This document shows, one piece after another, positions 20,968-33,059 of a stretch of 64,000 bases of DNA (positions are counted from its first letter, which is position 1; each line of letters starts with the position of its first letter). A model generated the notes under the pieces. The model did not search any database. It was not told where the DNA came from and worked only from the letters and a program-made list of their open reading frames with translations. A program made the translations under genes and the position numbers. Source of the stretch: Trichobilharzia regenti (Eukaryota; Platyhelminthes; Trematoda; Strigeidida; Schistosomatidae); the NCBI GenBank assembly GCA_944472135.2, contig CALYDD020000441.1:1-64000 (forward strand), written 5' to 3'.

Positions 20968-21238
20968 GACACAATCCCAACATCCACGTATGTTGGTAAT
21001 AGATTTTCCAGTAGTGACCGTAGAATGGTACTCTGCTCTCTGCCTTTCTCACTACTAAATAAAGGAAACAAGCAAGATTCTTAGAGCATGATATGTCGTA
21101 GTTACAAATATACAGACTGGGGGTTAGTCCAAGAACTTATTCGACTCTGTCAATGGGATGATTATTTTACCCATGACTTCCTGGAGACTTGAGTGTCCCT
21201 ATTTTACAGGAATGTTACCCTTTGTCTAGATACTGTTG
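20926..21238 (+). pseudogene. Endonuclease fragment facing LINE E
   Basis: Nearly identical to the reverse complement of 20345-20655, with coordinate sums near 41,580. It encodes PTRGDNMLDLVFCHD and SSSDRR on the forward strand, sharing the unusual SDR. It then decays and ends at 21238, where LINE A begins. Read either as the continuation of the LINE F copy interrupted at 13581 or as a fold-back duplication. Confidence 0.6.
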
Positions 21239-21240
21239 CT

Positions 21241-23945
21241 GAGTTGGGTACAGGGATATGAGCGACGAAAGCAAGATCCAACAAGACTTAAACTATCTAG
21301 GCGATTGGAGCGCAAAGTGGCAACCGACTTTCAACCCGGACAAGTGCGGTATAAACCGCCTTGGACGCTGGAAACCGAAAATGTGCCTATATATGTACGG
21401 TGAGCTCCTCTCAAAACTGAACACAGTCACAGATCTCGGGATAACATCCTCAGATTTATCCTTTTCCGATCATGCAAATAAGGTTGTATCTGACCGTAAA
21501 CGACTTACTGGCTTTGTACTGCGTAACTTCTACACCCAAGAAGCAAGATTAGCTGTATATAGGACATGTATCCGTCCCAAACTTGAATACTGTGCTCTCC
21601 CATTTAGTAACCTCAAGTCTGTAGACAGAAAAAAATCGAAAGTCTCCAGAGATTCCTCACGAAACGCATAGTAGGGTTCGACCAACAAGTGGAATATGTT
21701 GACAGATGTGTACGTCTGAAACTAGAGCCTCTGTGGTTAAGGAGAGTGAAGTGCAACTTATTTCTACCCTTCAAAGTCATCAGGAATCATTGATACAGTA
21801 ACTCATCCACAACGTGGGAAAATATTAAATGATATCAGCTGCGAAACCACGACTACCTTGTCAAGGTGGCTGCCCACAGAAAATCCATTAGGGCAAACTT
21901 ATTCACCATAAAATATTGCACTCTTCGGAACCAACTACCACCTGAAACAAGATGTTGTGAAAACCCCGAAGGGTTCAAACGGAGCCTTGAAAGACACTTT
22001 AACATGTCCACGCTAGCTCGTCTAAAAGAACACAACTGTTGGTAGAGTGGAAATTGACGGCCAGTCCAGTCTTCAGTATAGACACATACGTATATCTCGA
22101 CTCTAATACTCACGCAGCGAACGTTAACTAACTAACTGATTTCTATTCTCTATAATTTTCAATAAGTTCTGTTGGTAAAAATAACACTGGAAATAATTAT
22201 AATAGCATCCACACCTTTCAACATTTTACATACGTATATACAAATATGATAATACTTATTAATCATGCATGTTCAATTCTTAAAATTAGATTGTTATTAA
22301 AATACTTAAAATGATTAAAATATTTATACATCAAATGTTCCCTTGCTTTACCACGCTCGTTTACCTTATAACACTCAATTAATGAGCATAGTGTATTATT
22401 TGATATACGAATTATAATACTGATTAAACTCTTACCATATATGGATTGATTTACTCTACGGCTCCCTGTAGACTAACTGCCATTCTTCAGTTTACACACA
22501 CTGCAGTATTGCTAGCCAAATGCCAAAATTTTGTTGGTTCTGTGTTAATATCTTTTTATAATATATCTAGACACGTTACTTTGCAATGTCAGATGTTTAC
22601 TATATATTAGTACACTAAGTCCTGCCAACCGAACTCACCTTCAGTTCATACTACCTACAATGAACCCTAACTATAGTGTTCTGCTGAATCTTGCTCCACT
22701 ATTCACAAAACCTATTCGTTTTACTCTTTAAGTTTTTAGCTTTTTATAAAGTAATCTGTTCATTAGGATGCATGCACACATATATAATATGTTCATAAAG
22801 ATGTACGTGGAGACCTATTGGAAGCACTCATTAAGAAAGCTGGGGAGATGGAATATAGGGTACGAACATGTCTGGTAACAAGCAATATATTTCTGGTAGC
22901 CATAATAATCATAGACTCAGAGCCTAATATCAAGGAAGGAGGGAGGGTGACGCTAGATGGTGGTCACTAAGGTGAATCACCCCATTCTGTAGAAACAGCA
23001 ACATGCAAATTGACGGCTCGAGATATTTCTGATTTTGTTGAGGGCTTAGATCTTCATCTTGAAAAAGATAATAATGAACGCCTTGACAGATCATGCTTCT
23101 ACCTCTAAATATAAACCATTCGCTCAGCCTATTGTTGAGATTCGACCAAGTGAGCTCCGCGCAGATTTATGGGGCATCTTATAAATTAACTTGCTATCCA
23201 TTGTCGTATCTCCGAATACCACATCATAATGTCTTATCTCATTTATTTTCTAATAAAGTCTTAACTTAATCCTCATTATATTTCATTAAACCTAACATTT
23301 TATAGATCTTTATGAATTTGATTCGACTTATTCCTCTGCTAATCTCTGTAGGGTACGGTTGTGCATCAAACAGACAAAAAAGCAAGAAATAAAAACAACT
23401 GGCTTGAAAATAATTGTATTAAAGCCAAAAGTGGATATCACAATAGTGCGAAATATATTGGTTTTATTATACATTGCAAATGAATGTTGTCGGCCTAAGG
23501 ATTAATTACTTACCCATTCTGTTTCATATATAAATGTATTTATTAACGATATATTGCACTTACTTAATTTATTACACTTCAATGATTCACCTTAGCACTT
23601 TAACTTTTCTAAAACAGCTCTCAATCCCTTGTAAACTTTGTACTTACCTCAATTTTTGTTGGTTATCGTATGCCTACAACCACGGGATGAAAACGAAACG
23701 AAGTCGATTTTCCCGCTCAACCTGGAGGACAACTGTACAATTCAATAACTATACGTCCTGGTTCAGACAATGAGTGTAATTTATATATATATATATATCA
23801 AATATTCAACTGTTGAAACATTATAAACTGGTAGACAATTTAAGATTTGACATTATAGCATACTAGATCGTGCCTGTAAAAATGGCATGCACTTTCATGT
23901 AAATTTATGTATATATGAAAATAAAAAATATTACTATTACTATTA
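21241..23945 (+). mobile_element. LINE A copy 3
   Basis: Longest LINE A copy in the window. It has the ORF2 C-terminal region from 21258, a UTR from 22047, and a hairpin and ATT-rich tail at 23865-23945. From 21303 on it is colinear with copy 2. Confidence 0.75.
21243..22046 (+). pseudogene. LINE A reverse transcriptase C-terminal remnant
   Basis: Open from 21258 to 21671. It begins just after the catalytic palm (LNYLGDWSAKWQ, FNPDKCG), then RLTGFVLRNFY and CIRPKLEYC. It stops after RDSSRNA at the same place as copy 2 and continues in another frame to about 22046. The catalytic YADD is not included. Confidence 0.7.
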
Positions 23946-23954
23946 TAAGGAAAA

Positions 23955-24783
23955 CCAGAAAATTTATGCACTCCCAACACACATTATCGCAAGCCAGAAC
24001 CTATAAAACTGTAATCGTCGGGGTGGACAAAACTGTCATAGAAAGGCGTGCATATAATTATCTCTCTAAGCCTAATTGTGAAATAAGTAATAGGACATTG
24101 CACGCAGCCATTATTCCCAACCCTGTGAAAGATACAGTAGACCCACCGCATCACCCCTCTCAAAACACACAGAATTATCCCATCTGAGTGCAACACCAGC
24201 CGAAAGGCCACTAGACTGTAACCAAATAAATAATAAACCGTACCATCTATCACAGCAGAATCTAAAATTCCACTAAATAACCCCAGAAAAAAGTCAAAAC
24301 CCCCGAAATTCGACATTGTCCTCTCCTAGCCATAACTTCATTGCTGAAGGTAAGGAAAATATGCCTCTAAATCATGCCAACAAAAACAGCGGCAGCTTAA
24401 ATAAGCCCACACTTCCCACGGTCAATAGTATTAGCACTCACAACGTGCGAAATCGCACCACGGTACACACTAATATCCAATGTCACAACAATGTCACCCT
24501 CAATAGCACAAGTGGTAATAGTCAGAACTCGGCTACCAACAACTCAGGGTCTTCAGAGTATGGCACACAAACAAATTTTCACCGGATATATGGTACAAGT
24601 CTGTTGGGAATTAACCCGCAGTGCAGTACACACGAAACCCACACAAGGACACAACTAGCATCAAACAATAGGTGGAATAATAAGCCATGGTCATCACAAG
24701 GATCCAATCATTTTTTATCCCCCGCGTCCCTGTCAGCCTTGAAAAAACAGCTGGTAGGGATGTTGACGCTTCTAAACCACTAG
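23955..24783 (+). pseudogene. LINE B ORF1 C-terminal part
   Basis: Same as 5042-5880: a basic segment, then an Asn/Ser/Thr-rich segment (24316-24783), with the same one-base deletion and stop. ORF2 begins inside its last 97 bases in another frame, a CR1-like overlap. Confidence 0.6.
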
Positions 24784-25709
24784 AGCTGCCCCCCTCCTTG
24801 CATGAAAACAGGAACGGTCTAGTGCATCCGTATCCATTAAGCACACTTGACACTTGCACAAATATAGGTCAAATAAAGAACCCTACCCACTTCTGTAACC
24901 TAACTAAAAATGAAAGTGTCTTAGCTTGTAGCAAATCCAGTACTCCAACTCCTAATTCTTCACCGGAAACAGCACACACCAACTCGATAGACATTGGTGA
25001 GCGTGATGCTGAAACTCCTCTAAACACAGGATCATCATGTCAAGCAGAAATACTGGGTGCTGAACCGTATCCGGGTCTGACTAACGAACTTAAATACTTC
25101 AAATGCTACTTCAACTCTCATCTTTACCTAATCCTCATAAACGCTAGATCTGTTCTAAATAAACTGCCGATGCTCAGAGCACTCACAGTAATATACAAAC
25201 CCCCTGTAATTGTCATCACTGAATCTTGGTGTCATTCGAACATCCTGGATGAAGAAATAAGCTTAGATAACTACACACACTTTCGGTGTGACAGGGAAGG
25301 TGGTAAGGGAGGGGGTTGTCTCATGTAATTTCTGAATGCACTTACTGTATCACAGCTAGAAAGTAGTACACTTAACATGCCAGAGACTCTATGGGTTAAT
25401 GTACACTTAAATAACGTAACAGCATTAATTGGATGCACCTACAGAGCACTTGGCACCTTTAGTAATTACGAGACCCAACTTATCAATACTCTGGAGCAAT
25501 TATCCGACTTACAATACGACCATAAGATCCTATGTGGGGACTTTAACATACCTGAAATCAACTGGGATATACCCACAGGCCCAACTAAATTTGATAAGTT
25601 CTTAGACACACTGGATATACTTGGCTGGAAACAAACTGTCACTACTCCCACAAGAGGTAATAACGTACTAGACTTAATCTTCTGCCACAATATAAGCCCC
25701 TTACGCTAA
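24687..25709 (+). pseudogene. LINE B ORF2: AP-type endonuclease
   Basis: N-terminal linker, then LILINARSVLNKLP (first catalytic block) and VIVITESWCHS (glutamate), then GGGCLM and a stop at 25326. It resumes with ALIGCTYRALG (normally YRAP), KILCGDFNIPEINW and NNVLDLIFCHN. The final SDH block is deleted because the sequence jumps to the RT at about 25710. Two lesions make it inactive. Confidence 0.7.
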
Positions 25710-26040
25710 CAATAACCAAATTATAAGAACCCTCAAAAGTTCAAAGGCTTTCGGTACCGACGGTATATCATCTTATTTCTATAAATATGGTGGCCTTGAC
25801 ATTCCTCTACCGCTTCTTAAAATATTCACAATGTCCCTGGAGACTCAGACTTACTTTGATATATGGAAAACAACATTTAATATGCCTAAACACAAATCTG
25901 GCCCGAAAACTGAAGTCAGTAACTACTGGCCGATCAATATCACACCTATAGCATCTGGAATTATGGAGATTATGATATAACGAAAACATGCTGAAAGCTG
26001 CATCTCAGAACAAGTTGACTCATTTGATGGCAATGATCTA
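25710..26040 (+). pseudogene. LINE B RT N-terminal fragment
   Basis: Short piece of the RT fingers region (FGTDGISSYFYKYGG, IPLPLLKIFTMSLE, PKHKSGP, INITPIASGIME) with substitutions and a stop at 25978. It joins the antisense module near 26040. Confidence 0.6.
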
Positions 26041-26084
26041 CTCCTGCGTGGCTTATTCGACATATTGAATGGAATGGTCCGCAA

Positions 26085-26400
26085 TTATTCTGGTACTAGA
26101 TCGAAAAGAATAAAAAATTCAACGGTTGCTGAATCAAAAGTACTTCTCTCCATGTTTAACTGTATTCTAACTGCTATGATTAGTTCCAAACCGTCTACCT
26201 CATAACCACTCAAATTCCATAAACTATCCAATTCTACCATTTGAAGACGCTGGCGAACATGCTGTAAATGAGTATTCATGATCTGAAATGAAGAAGCAAC
26301 TGGTTTTCAAACAGTTTTCAACATTTTACTGAACTTACGAATACAGTCCGCCATGCAGACACAAATGGAGAAAATGGAGAATTCTGGAATCGACCTAGGC
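26085..26400 (-). other. Antisense intron-like module, second copy
   Basis: Reverse-strand open frame MNTHLQHVRQRLQ... to 26085, preceded (on that strand) by an acceptor-like TTTCATTTCAG, part of the same module as 7680-7914. The open frame extends past the part seen at 7680 for about 30 further codons (LNMERSTF, EFFILFDLVPE) before a stop. Confidence 0.4.
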
Positions 26401-26439
26401 ACCATTTGATGCAGTAATACAACCCAAAATGACCTTATA

Positions 26440-27050
26440 TAGTTTTCGCCTCCACGATCAAATTTCTTTCCTGTTATGAAACTACGATAAGACTGCTGAA
26501 AAATGGAATAAATATATCACTGATCTCAACATAATACATCAATAATCTTTAAGCCAAGGATGTTGTTCACAACAAAGCTATGTAAGAGAATTGACTTCAA
26601 GCTTTATTTTTCCCAGATATCTGTATTACATTCATCTGATGTCTGGGTTTTTTGTTAATCCGAAGACAATATCTCTATATCTCTTTATGTGCTACACAAA
26701 CAGACTATATAGCAGACTTCTCCGACTGACTCTAATGTCAGAAAGAACAACAAAACTGTAATTCAGTCACACATCGAATTATGTGTAATTTATATAACAA
26801 CTTATCCATGCCTGTACAATAGGTATGTTCCTGCATAAACAGGAAGGAATATATTATTATTATTAAAACAATATTTATGCATGCCTATACAATTGGTGTA
26901 CCCTACATAGCTAAGGAAATAATGTACATTATCATATTATCTTTACTAAATATGCTTATTAATATTATGTGCAACTTATCGAATTGATGATGCTTGTAAA
27001 CTGGCGTCCCTCATGTAAAAAATAAGAATATATATTATTATTATTATTAG
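26440..27050 (+). repeat. Two tandem LINE 3' ends
   Basis: First the shared 3' UTR block with the CCCAGA/TCTGGG hairpin, ending with an ATT tail at about 26870. Then a second, shorter 3' end (26880-27050), ending GATGATGCTTGTAAACTGG and an ATT tail. No coding content. Confidence 0.6.
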
Positions 27051-28990
27051 AGACTAGTTAAAGATAACTTAATCAAACATATGCCTAGCCGCAATATTAT
27101 AAGTCCGAACCAACATGGATTCCTGAAATCCAGATCATGTTTAACATGTCACCTAGACTTCTTCAATTTTGTAACCAGCAGTCGTGACAGACGGCAACTA
27201 GTACTTGTCATCTACTTTGATATTTCTAAAGCATTTGACCGTGTTGACCATTTACTGCTAACAAATAAGCTGAACTGATTAGGAATACGTGACCCGTTAT
27301 TAGGATGGCTTAAATCATTCCTTAACAATAGGTCCCAAATAGTTAAACTCGGGTCTATAACCTCCAAACCTAGCCCTATCACTTCTGGTGTTGTACAAGG
27401 TAGTGTCATTGGACCCCTCCTATTTACGCAATACATCAATGACATATGCGCTTGCTTCACGCACAGGAAACCATTCATCTTTGCAGATGACCTAAAGGTA
27501 GCTTATACATTCCAACGTGATGACTTAGGGTACTTCGAGAATGTAGTGCAAAAGGAATTAGATAAAATGACTCCTTGGTCGTCCCTATGGAACCTCCAAT
27601 TTAATCTGAACAAATGTGGCTGAGTAGGCCTCGGACCACCCTCACCTGACCTGAAATTAACGCTCCAATCTGCTAACTTAACCAGACCCCGAGGTGTCGT
27701 TGACCTAGGCCTGAGGTTCTCTAGTGACTTGACATTCTCTGAACAGGTAGCATCACAGACTACGAAATCGAGGATGCTCTTAGGATTCATACTCAATAGC
27801 TTTCACGACAATGAAGCCAAGCTAATTCTGTACAAAACATGTGTCAGACCACTACTAGAATACTGTCCATTTATTATAAGCAGCACTCGCACACGTGACA
27901 AGCTAATGATGGAAAGCATCCAACGATATTTTACCTCAAAACTACTTGGCTACGATTGTATGAAAGACTACATCTCACGCTGCATGATCCTAAAACTAGA
28001 CCCACTTTGGACAAGGAGACTTATTATAAACCTAATATTCTTCTTTAAGGTCCTTCACGAAATATCATTCTCAGGTAACAGGGACATACAATTCGCACAG
28101 GAAGGTTCTTACGATCTGCGTAACCAAACTTGCACGGTGACAACTCATTCCATTAAGTCAACACTCCGTGAAAACTTCTTCACAGTCATGTATTCTATAA
28201 TATGGAATGCCCTGCCTATAGATGTCATAACTCACTCTTCGGTTGCAAGCTTCAAACGCTCTCTGTACAGACTGTTTCACTCTACAGATTATAATAATAA
28301 ATTATTTACTCCTAGAACGAATCATCTTTTAGTCTACTACAGCACCTAAAGGACGCACTTCAACACCCTTAGCAATCTAAAAACTATAAATAAACTAGCA
28401 GCATGAATACATGAAGACTTAGCACTGACATACAGGAACAATTCACTCCTAGAAATAGGACCTGTCACTCTATTGTAACCTTCAAACACTTGCTGTATAA
28501 ACTGTTTCATCCCAATGACTATCCCTACCAGAACCCATGAATTATTTCTCAAATGCATCAGTTGTTAGAACACTAAAACGCTCATACTCATTAATATATG
28601 TTTTGACACTAAATAAACTCTAAGACTTAGCATAAATACGTGAAAACACAACTACAATATAGGTAAAAGTTTACTATGGTATAATATGCAATCGACATAA
28701 ACATTTATATATGCATATAACATTGATGTATTTTTCATGTTGACATACTTTCTATTTCTGGTATTCTACTGCTGTGCATACTCTTCTATTTATCTCCTGG
28801 TCGAGAACGAACAACCCTGCATCTAAACCGAAATGAAGCTGAATTCCAGACCGTTTAACTCATAACCACTCAAATCCCATGAAAGATCCAATTCTACCAT
28901 TTGAAGACGCTGGCGAACATGCTGTAAATGAGTATTCATGATCTGAATTAAAGAAGCAACTGGTTTACAAACAGTTTTCAACATTTTACT
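27051..28990 (+). mobile_element. LINE B copy: RT palm to 3' UTR
   Basis: 5'-truncated within the RT and starting directly after the previous ATT tail. RT to 28349, then UTR, then the antisense module (28823-29020), where it meets LINE C near 29036. It is the distal half of the left arm of the large inverted repeat. Confidence 0.75.
27072..28349 (+). pseudogene. LINE B reverse transcriptase, palm to C-terminus
   Basis: Carries NQHGFLKSRSC, VIYFDISKAFDRV (first catalytic Asp), SGVVQGSVIGPLL and the catalytic FADDLKVAY, then the CR1 C-terminal region (CVRPLLEYCPF, RRLIINLIFFFKVL, NALPIDV) to the natural stop. In-frame nonsense codons follow NKLN (27276) and interrupt the KCG-V block near 27620. 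The same two stops are in the inverted copy (36038-37306), and the first is also in the partial copy at 43669-43866, so the lesions predate the duplications. Confidence 0.75.
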
Positions 28991-29035
28991 GAACTTAAGT
29001 GTACGGTCCGCCATGCAGACACAAATGATGCAAAT

Positions 29036-30644
29036 GCACCCGACCCTAAATTTCCAAATTGCCTGCAAAATTAATCACGAATTAGGAGAAATACACTTTA
29101 ATATACAAAATATAGACTCAGCAATTAAGACATTGAGGTCAATTGGCAGTACTTGAACAGACGACATACCATCTGTCATATACAAAAATGGTAGCACGGA
29201 AATGGTAGTCATTTTACTTAGAATATTTACTCTGTCACTGGAAACTGGAACTTACCCTGATGTGTGGAAAACCACATACATATTACCTTAGCACAAAACA
29301 GTGGCCAAAACCGGTGCATGCAACCATAGACCTATTAATATAACACCGGTAATATCATGAATAATTGAGAAAGTGGTTAAAGACCAAGTGTCAGACAAAT
29401 TACTGGAACATGAACTTATCACTCCATCACAACACGGATTCCTCAAAAAGAGATCATGTGTGACCGGCCACATAAACTTTTTCAATGAAGTTACACGAAG
29501 CAGGGACAACAGAGAACTAGTAATTGTGCTATATTTCGATATAACAAAAGCTTTCGACAGAGTCCCCTATAATCTGCTAGTCAGCAGGTTATGCTCACTA
29601 GGGATATGTGACCCTCTCCTGAGCTGGATAAAAACATTTCTCTGTGACGGGAATCAGATAACAAAAGTTGGCTTGATAACCTCAAGGCCTAAACCAGCAA
29701 GTAGTGGTGTAATTCAGGGAAGTGTATTAGGCCCACTCCTATTCATAATATATATAAACAGTATCTGTGAATGCTTTAGTGTTGGTAAACCAATACTATA
29801 TGCAGATGACTTAAAAGTGACCTATAAATGCAAGAACACAGATCTCGGAATAACAGTAAACGCCATACAGCAAGAATTAGAAAAAATGGATAGATAGTGT
29901 GACATCTGGCAACTCCAGTTTAATGTCGACAAATGTGGCTGGCTCTGCATAGGTTGCAACAATTTAGAACTTGACCTGACAATTCAAGGCCATGCACATT
30001 TACGACTGCAATATGTATTGGACCTAAGACTGAAATACTCATCTGACTTACCATTTTCTGGACATATCTCCAAACAAGTGTCAAAGTCACGCGGACTTAT
30101 CGGCTTCCTTCTCAGGAACTTCTACAGAAATGAGTCCAGAATTCTGATGTACAAGGTTTGTGTGCGTCCTTTATTTGATTACTGTTCATTCATGTATAAC
30201 TGTGTACGCACAGAGGACAAATCGGAAGTCGAGGGAGTGCAGAGGTACTTCACGTCAAAATTACTCGGAACCGAAAATGGTGCGAACTAGTCCACTAGAT
30301 GTGACACCCTAGGATTAGAAACACTATGGCTAAGACTCCTGAAACTAAACTTGACACTTTACTATAAGCTTCTAAACCACTTAGTTTTTACCTCTACTAA
30401 TGGCACTCGATTTTCAGATGACAATGACTACAAATTAAGACACACTAAGGGTACAGTAGCTATCGAACAATGTAAAACAGTCACCAGGCAAAAGTTTTAC
30501 TTGATTAGGTATGCACAGATATGGAATAAACTACCAATGGAAATGCGTCAAGCAGGTACATTGGCCTCATTCAAAAAAGTGCTTAACGACAAACTACAAG
30601 AGTTTGCAAACGATAGTAGTCCTAGTTTCTATCTGAGAGCTTAA
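29036..30644 (+). pseudogene. LINE C reverse transcriptase
   Basis: Nearly whole RT: NIQNIDSAI start, PINITPVIS, SQHGFLKKRSC, VLYFDITKAFDRV, SGVIQGSVLGPLLF, catalytic LYADDLKVTY, then the C-terminal region with VCVRPLFDYC and WNKLPMEMR. Stops interrupt it at several points (near 29290, 29358, 29897 and 30288), and the frame otherwise stays the same. The copy at 54602-56170 supplies the upstream endonuclease of the same family. Confidence 0.75.
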
Positions 30645-31182
30645 ATACCACACCTGTTGCATTTTGCCTATATTTATAATTTTAGATAAAACATTGACGA
30701 TTAAGATACTTACCCTCAAACAGACAAAAAATGTCGATCATAAAACTTCTACCCAACACAATAAGTGGAATAAAATGGACATAAACCGACAACATGTAAA
30801 AGATATAACTCACCACAACATCACACGGACAGATGTACGCTCGTCGAGCATCGTATGTGCCTCACCAACTTCAACCCAACTTTCCTAAGATAATGTAATG
30901 AACTTATATCCGTAATGTTGCTGAGCAGTTAATATATACAACTCCTGTCGGAACAACTGAAATTCAAAAACCTCCCTCACGAGAAGAAAATACCCACAAG
31001 CAGTAGAAATCCATTAATTAATGCGTCTAAAGCCTATGTATTTTACTCCCAACAATGACATTGCGGATCAAATGACATGATCATATGACTGATTTCAAAA
31101 TAACACATCAATGAACAATAATTCAAGGATTCTGTAAACAACAAAATTATGTATGGAAAATGACTTCAAGCTTTATTTTTTC

Positions 31183-31216
31183 CCAGGCACTTATAATCCA
31201 TCCACTAAAGACCTGG
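31183..31216 (+). other. LINE C 3' UTR hairpin (CCAGG/CCTGG stem)
   Basis: CCAGG at 31183-31187 pairs with CCTGG at 31212-31216, in the same CTTTATTTTT...AATGCGAAG context as the LINE B and E hairpins. Further copies lie near 44765-44800 and, inverted, 49020-49065. Confidence 0.55.
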
Positions 31217-31435
31217 CTTTTTCTTGATAATGCGAAGACAATACTTCTGTATTTCCTGATGTGTTGCACTCACTGACAATCTAGCAGAATTTTCCAACCA
31301 TGCACATAAATGATTGTAAATGAATGGAAATGATGATTTATACTATTGTGATTAACATTCATCAAGTGTATGTATAATCTCCAGCGTACATGATAAACAT
31401 ATTTTGCTATCGATTGTAAAACATGACTGAATAAT

Positions 31436-32400
31436 GGATTACAGTTTACAATTTATTTACGATAGTAGGCTATATGCCTGTGTTAATCCTTTCGATTTAT
31501 TGCACACAGGAGGTCCAATCTCGACTTGAATGAATCAACGGATGGCGCTGATACGACGTGTTCCGGTAGGGAGTTCCAATGGTTCACAATTCGATGCGAA
31601 AAACGGATCTCCAGACGCAGACGATTCGACCGTGGATTTTGAACCTTGAGGTGATGTCCTCGCAATTGGTTGGTGCTAGAAGGAAGACATAAATTAGATA
31701 AATTAGCTCCAAAATCATTTCTTAGGATGCGGTATGCTAGTATTAGGTCAACCCTAAGTCGTCTGTATGACAGTGGAAATAAACCCAGTCGACTTAACCT
31801 CTCCTCATATGACAGGGTTGAGAAACCCTTTATTAGCTTAGTTCCTACTCTTTGCACCCTTTCTAATAAGTCTATTTCGTATTTGAAACACGGGCTCGCT
31901 GCCTGGATCCCATATTCCAAATGAGGTCTGATATAAGTCGGATATAATATACGAAATACATCAGCGTCAAAGTTCGCAAAAGTCTTGCGTATGGCTCATA
32001 ACATTCTAAAACCCATTGTGGCTGCAGTTCTACAGTTTTTTGCTGTTTTCAAGTCATGCTGCACAACCACTACCAAGTCCTTGTACTCAGTGACCACTGG
32101 GAGAGTAATGCCATTCATTGAGTAATTGTGCACGTGACTATGAGACACATGCATAACTACACTCTCGCTTAAGTTAATCTCCAAGGACCAGTGCTTACAC
32201 CAATCACTTAACAAGTTTAAATCTTCCTGCAAAGCAAGTTGATCACTGTCATCGTGCAAAGCCCTCCATATCTTGATGTCATCAGCAAACAGTAAGCAGG
32301 GTGACTTAACTAACGATGGAATCCCATTAACATAAATCGGGAAAAGAAGTGGGCTTAGAATTGTACCCTGAGGAACGCCACTCATAACCGATTACCATGT
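31436..32400 (-). mobile_element. LINE D, 5'-truncated, with target-site duplication
   Basis: 965-bp Jockey-like LINE fragment inserted in the LINE C 3' UTR. The 12-bp sequence TGACTGAATAAT is repeated at both borders (31424-31435 and 32401-32412), typical of target-primed insertion. The 5' end lies within the RT palm. Confidence 0.8.
31483..32385 (-). pseudogene. LINE D reverse transcriptase, catalytic palm to C-terminus
   Basis: On the reverse strand: SGVPQGTILSPLLF and the catalytic LLFADDIKIW, then LNLLSDWCKHWSL (32385-31996). After a frame change come EYGIQAASPCF and RRLRVDLILAYRIL, ending NHWNSLPEHVV and a stop at 31483. The FADD motif is intact but the upstream RT blocks are missing. 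The family differs from LINE A to F by its PQGTILSPLLF block. Confidence 0.75.
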
Positions 32401-32940
32401 TGACTGAATAATATGGTTCTATTTCTGTAAAAATTTGATGATGCCTGTAAACTGGCTTCCCTCATGTACTGTACTATAAGAATAAATCTATTTATTTATG
32501 TATCTAGTTTTCGCCTCCACGATCAAATTTCTTTCCTGTTATGAAACTACGATAAGACTGCTGAAAAATGGAATAAATATATCACTGATCTCAACATAAT
32601 ACATCAATAATCTTTAAGCCAAGGATGTTGTTCACAACAAAGCTATGTAAGAGAATTGACTTCAAGCTTTATTTTTACCAGATATCTGTATTACATTCAT
32701 CTGATGTCTGGGTTTTTTGTTAATCCGAAGACAATATCTCTATATCTCTTTATGTGCTACACAAACAGACTATATAGCAGACTTCTCCGACTGACTCTAA
32801 TGTCAGAAAGAACAACCAAACTGTAAGTCCATTATACATCAAATTATGTGTAATTTATATAACAACTTATCCATGCCTGTACAATAGGTATGTTCCTGCA
32901 TAAACAGGGATAAATATATATTATTATTACATTAACACTT
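32401..32940 (+). repeat. LINE C tail and LINE B 3' UTR fragment
   Basis: 32401-32500 is the end of the LINE C 3' UTR interrupted by LINE D, with the GATGCC...GGC hairpin and a TTTA tail. 32505-32935 is a LINE B 3' UTR fragment with the CCCAG-type hairpin and an ATT tail. No genes. Confidence 0.6.
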
Positions 32941-33059
32941 CAACGGTTGGGTACCTCTAGGTAGGAATGGGAAATCTTATGCGTTCTCTATGCTTCAGAA
33001 CTCGGAAAAATTGCTCTATAGATATGGTCGACATAGAACCGGTAAACCATCACACAATT

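Larger units (their letters stand above)
23950..26870 (+). mobile_element. LINE B copy with internal deletion
   Basis: 5'-truncated LINE B: ORF1 C-terminus, endonuclease, a short RT piece joined directly to the endonuclease, then the antisense intron-like module, the 3' UTR and the tail. From 23957 to 28830 the region is repeated in inverse orientation at 35557-40430. The order of the joins (endonuclease-RT deletion, RT to antisense module) is identical in the inverted copy. Confidence 0.75.
29036..31435 (+). mobile_element. LINE C copy: RT and 3' UTR
   Basis: 5'-truncated LINE C with RT (29036-30644) and a 3' UTR that continues after the LINE D insertion at 32401-32500. The UTR includes the CCAGG/CCTGG hairpin (31183-31216) and ends in a TTTA-type tail. 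Confidence 0.75.

Noticed and set aside
27503..27796. 97-residue frame antisense to the LINE B RT (also 36591-36884)
   Set aside because: Mirror of the RT coding sequence. Kept only because the copies are recent duplicates.
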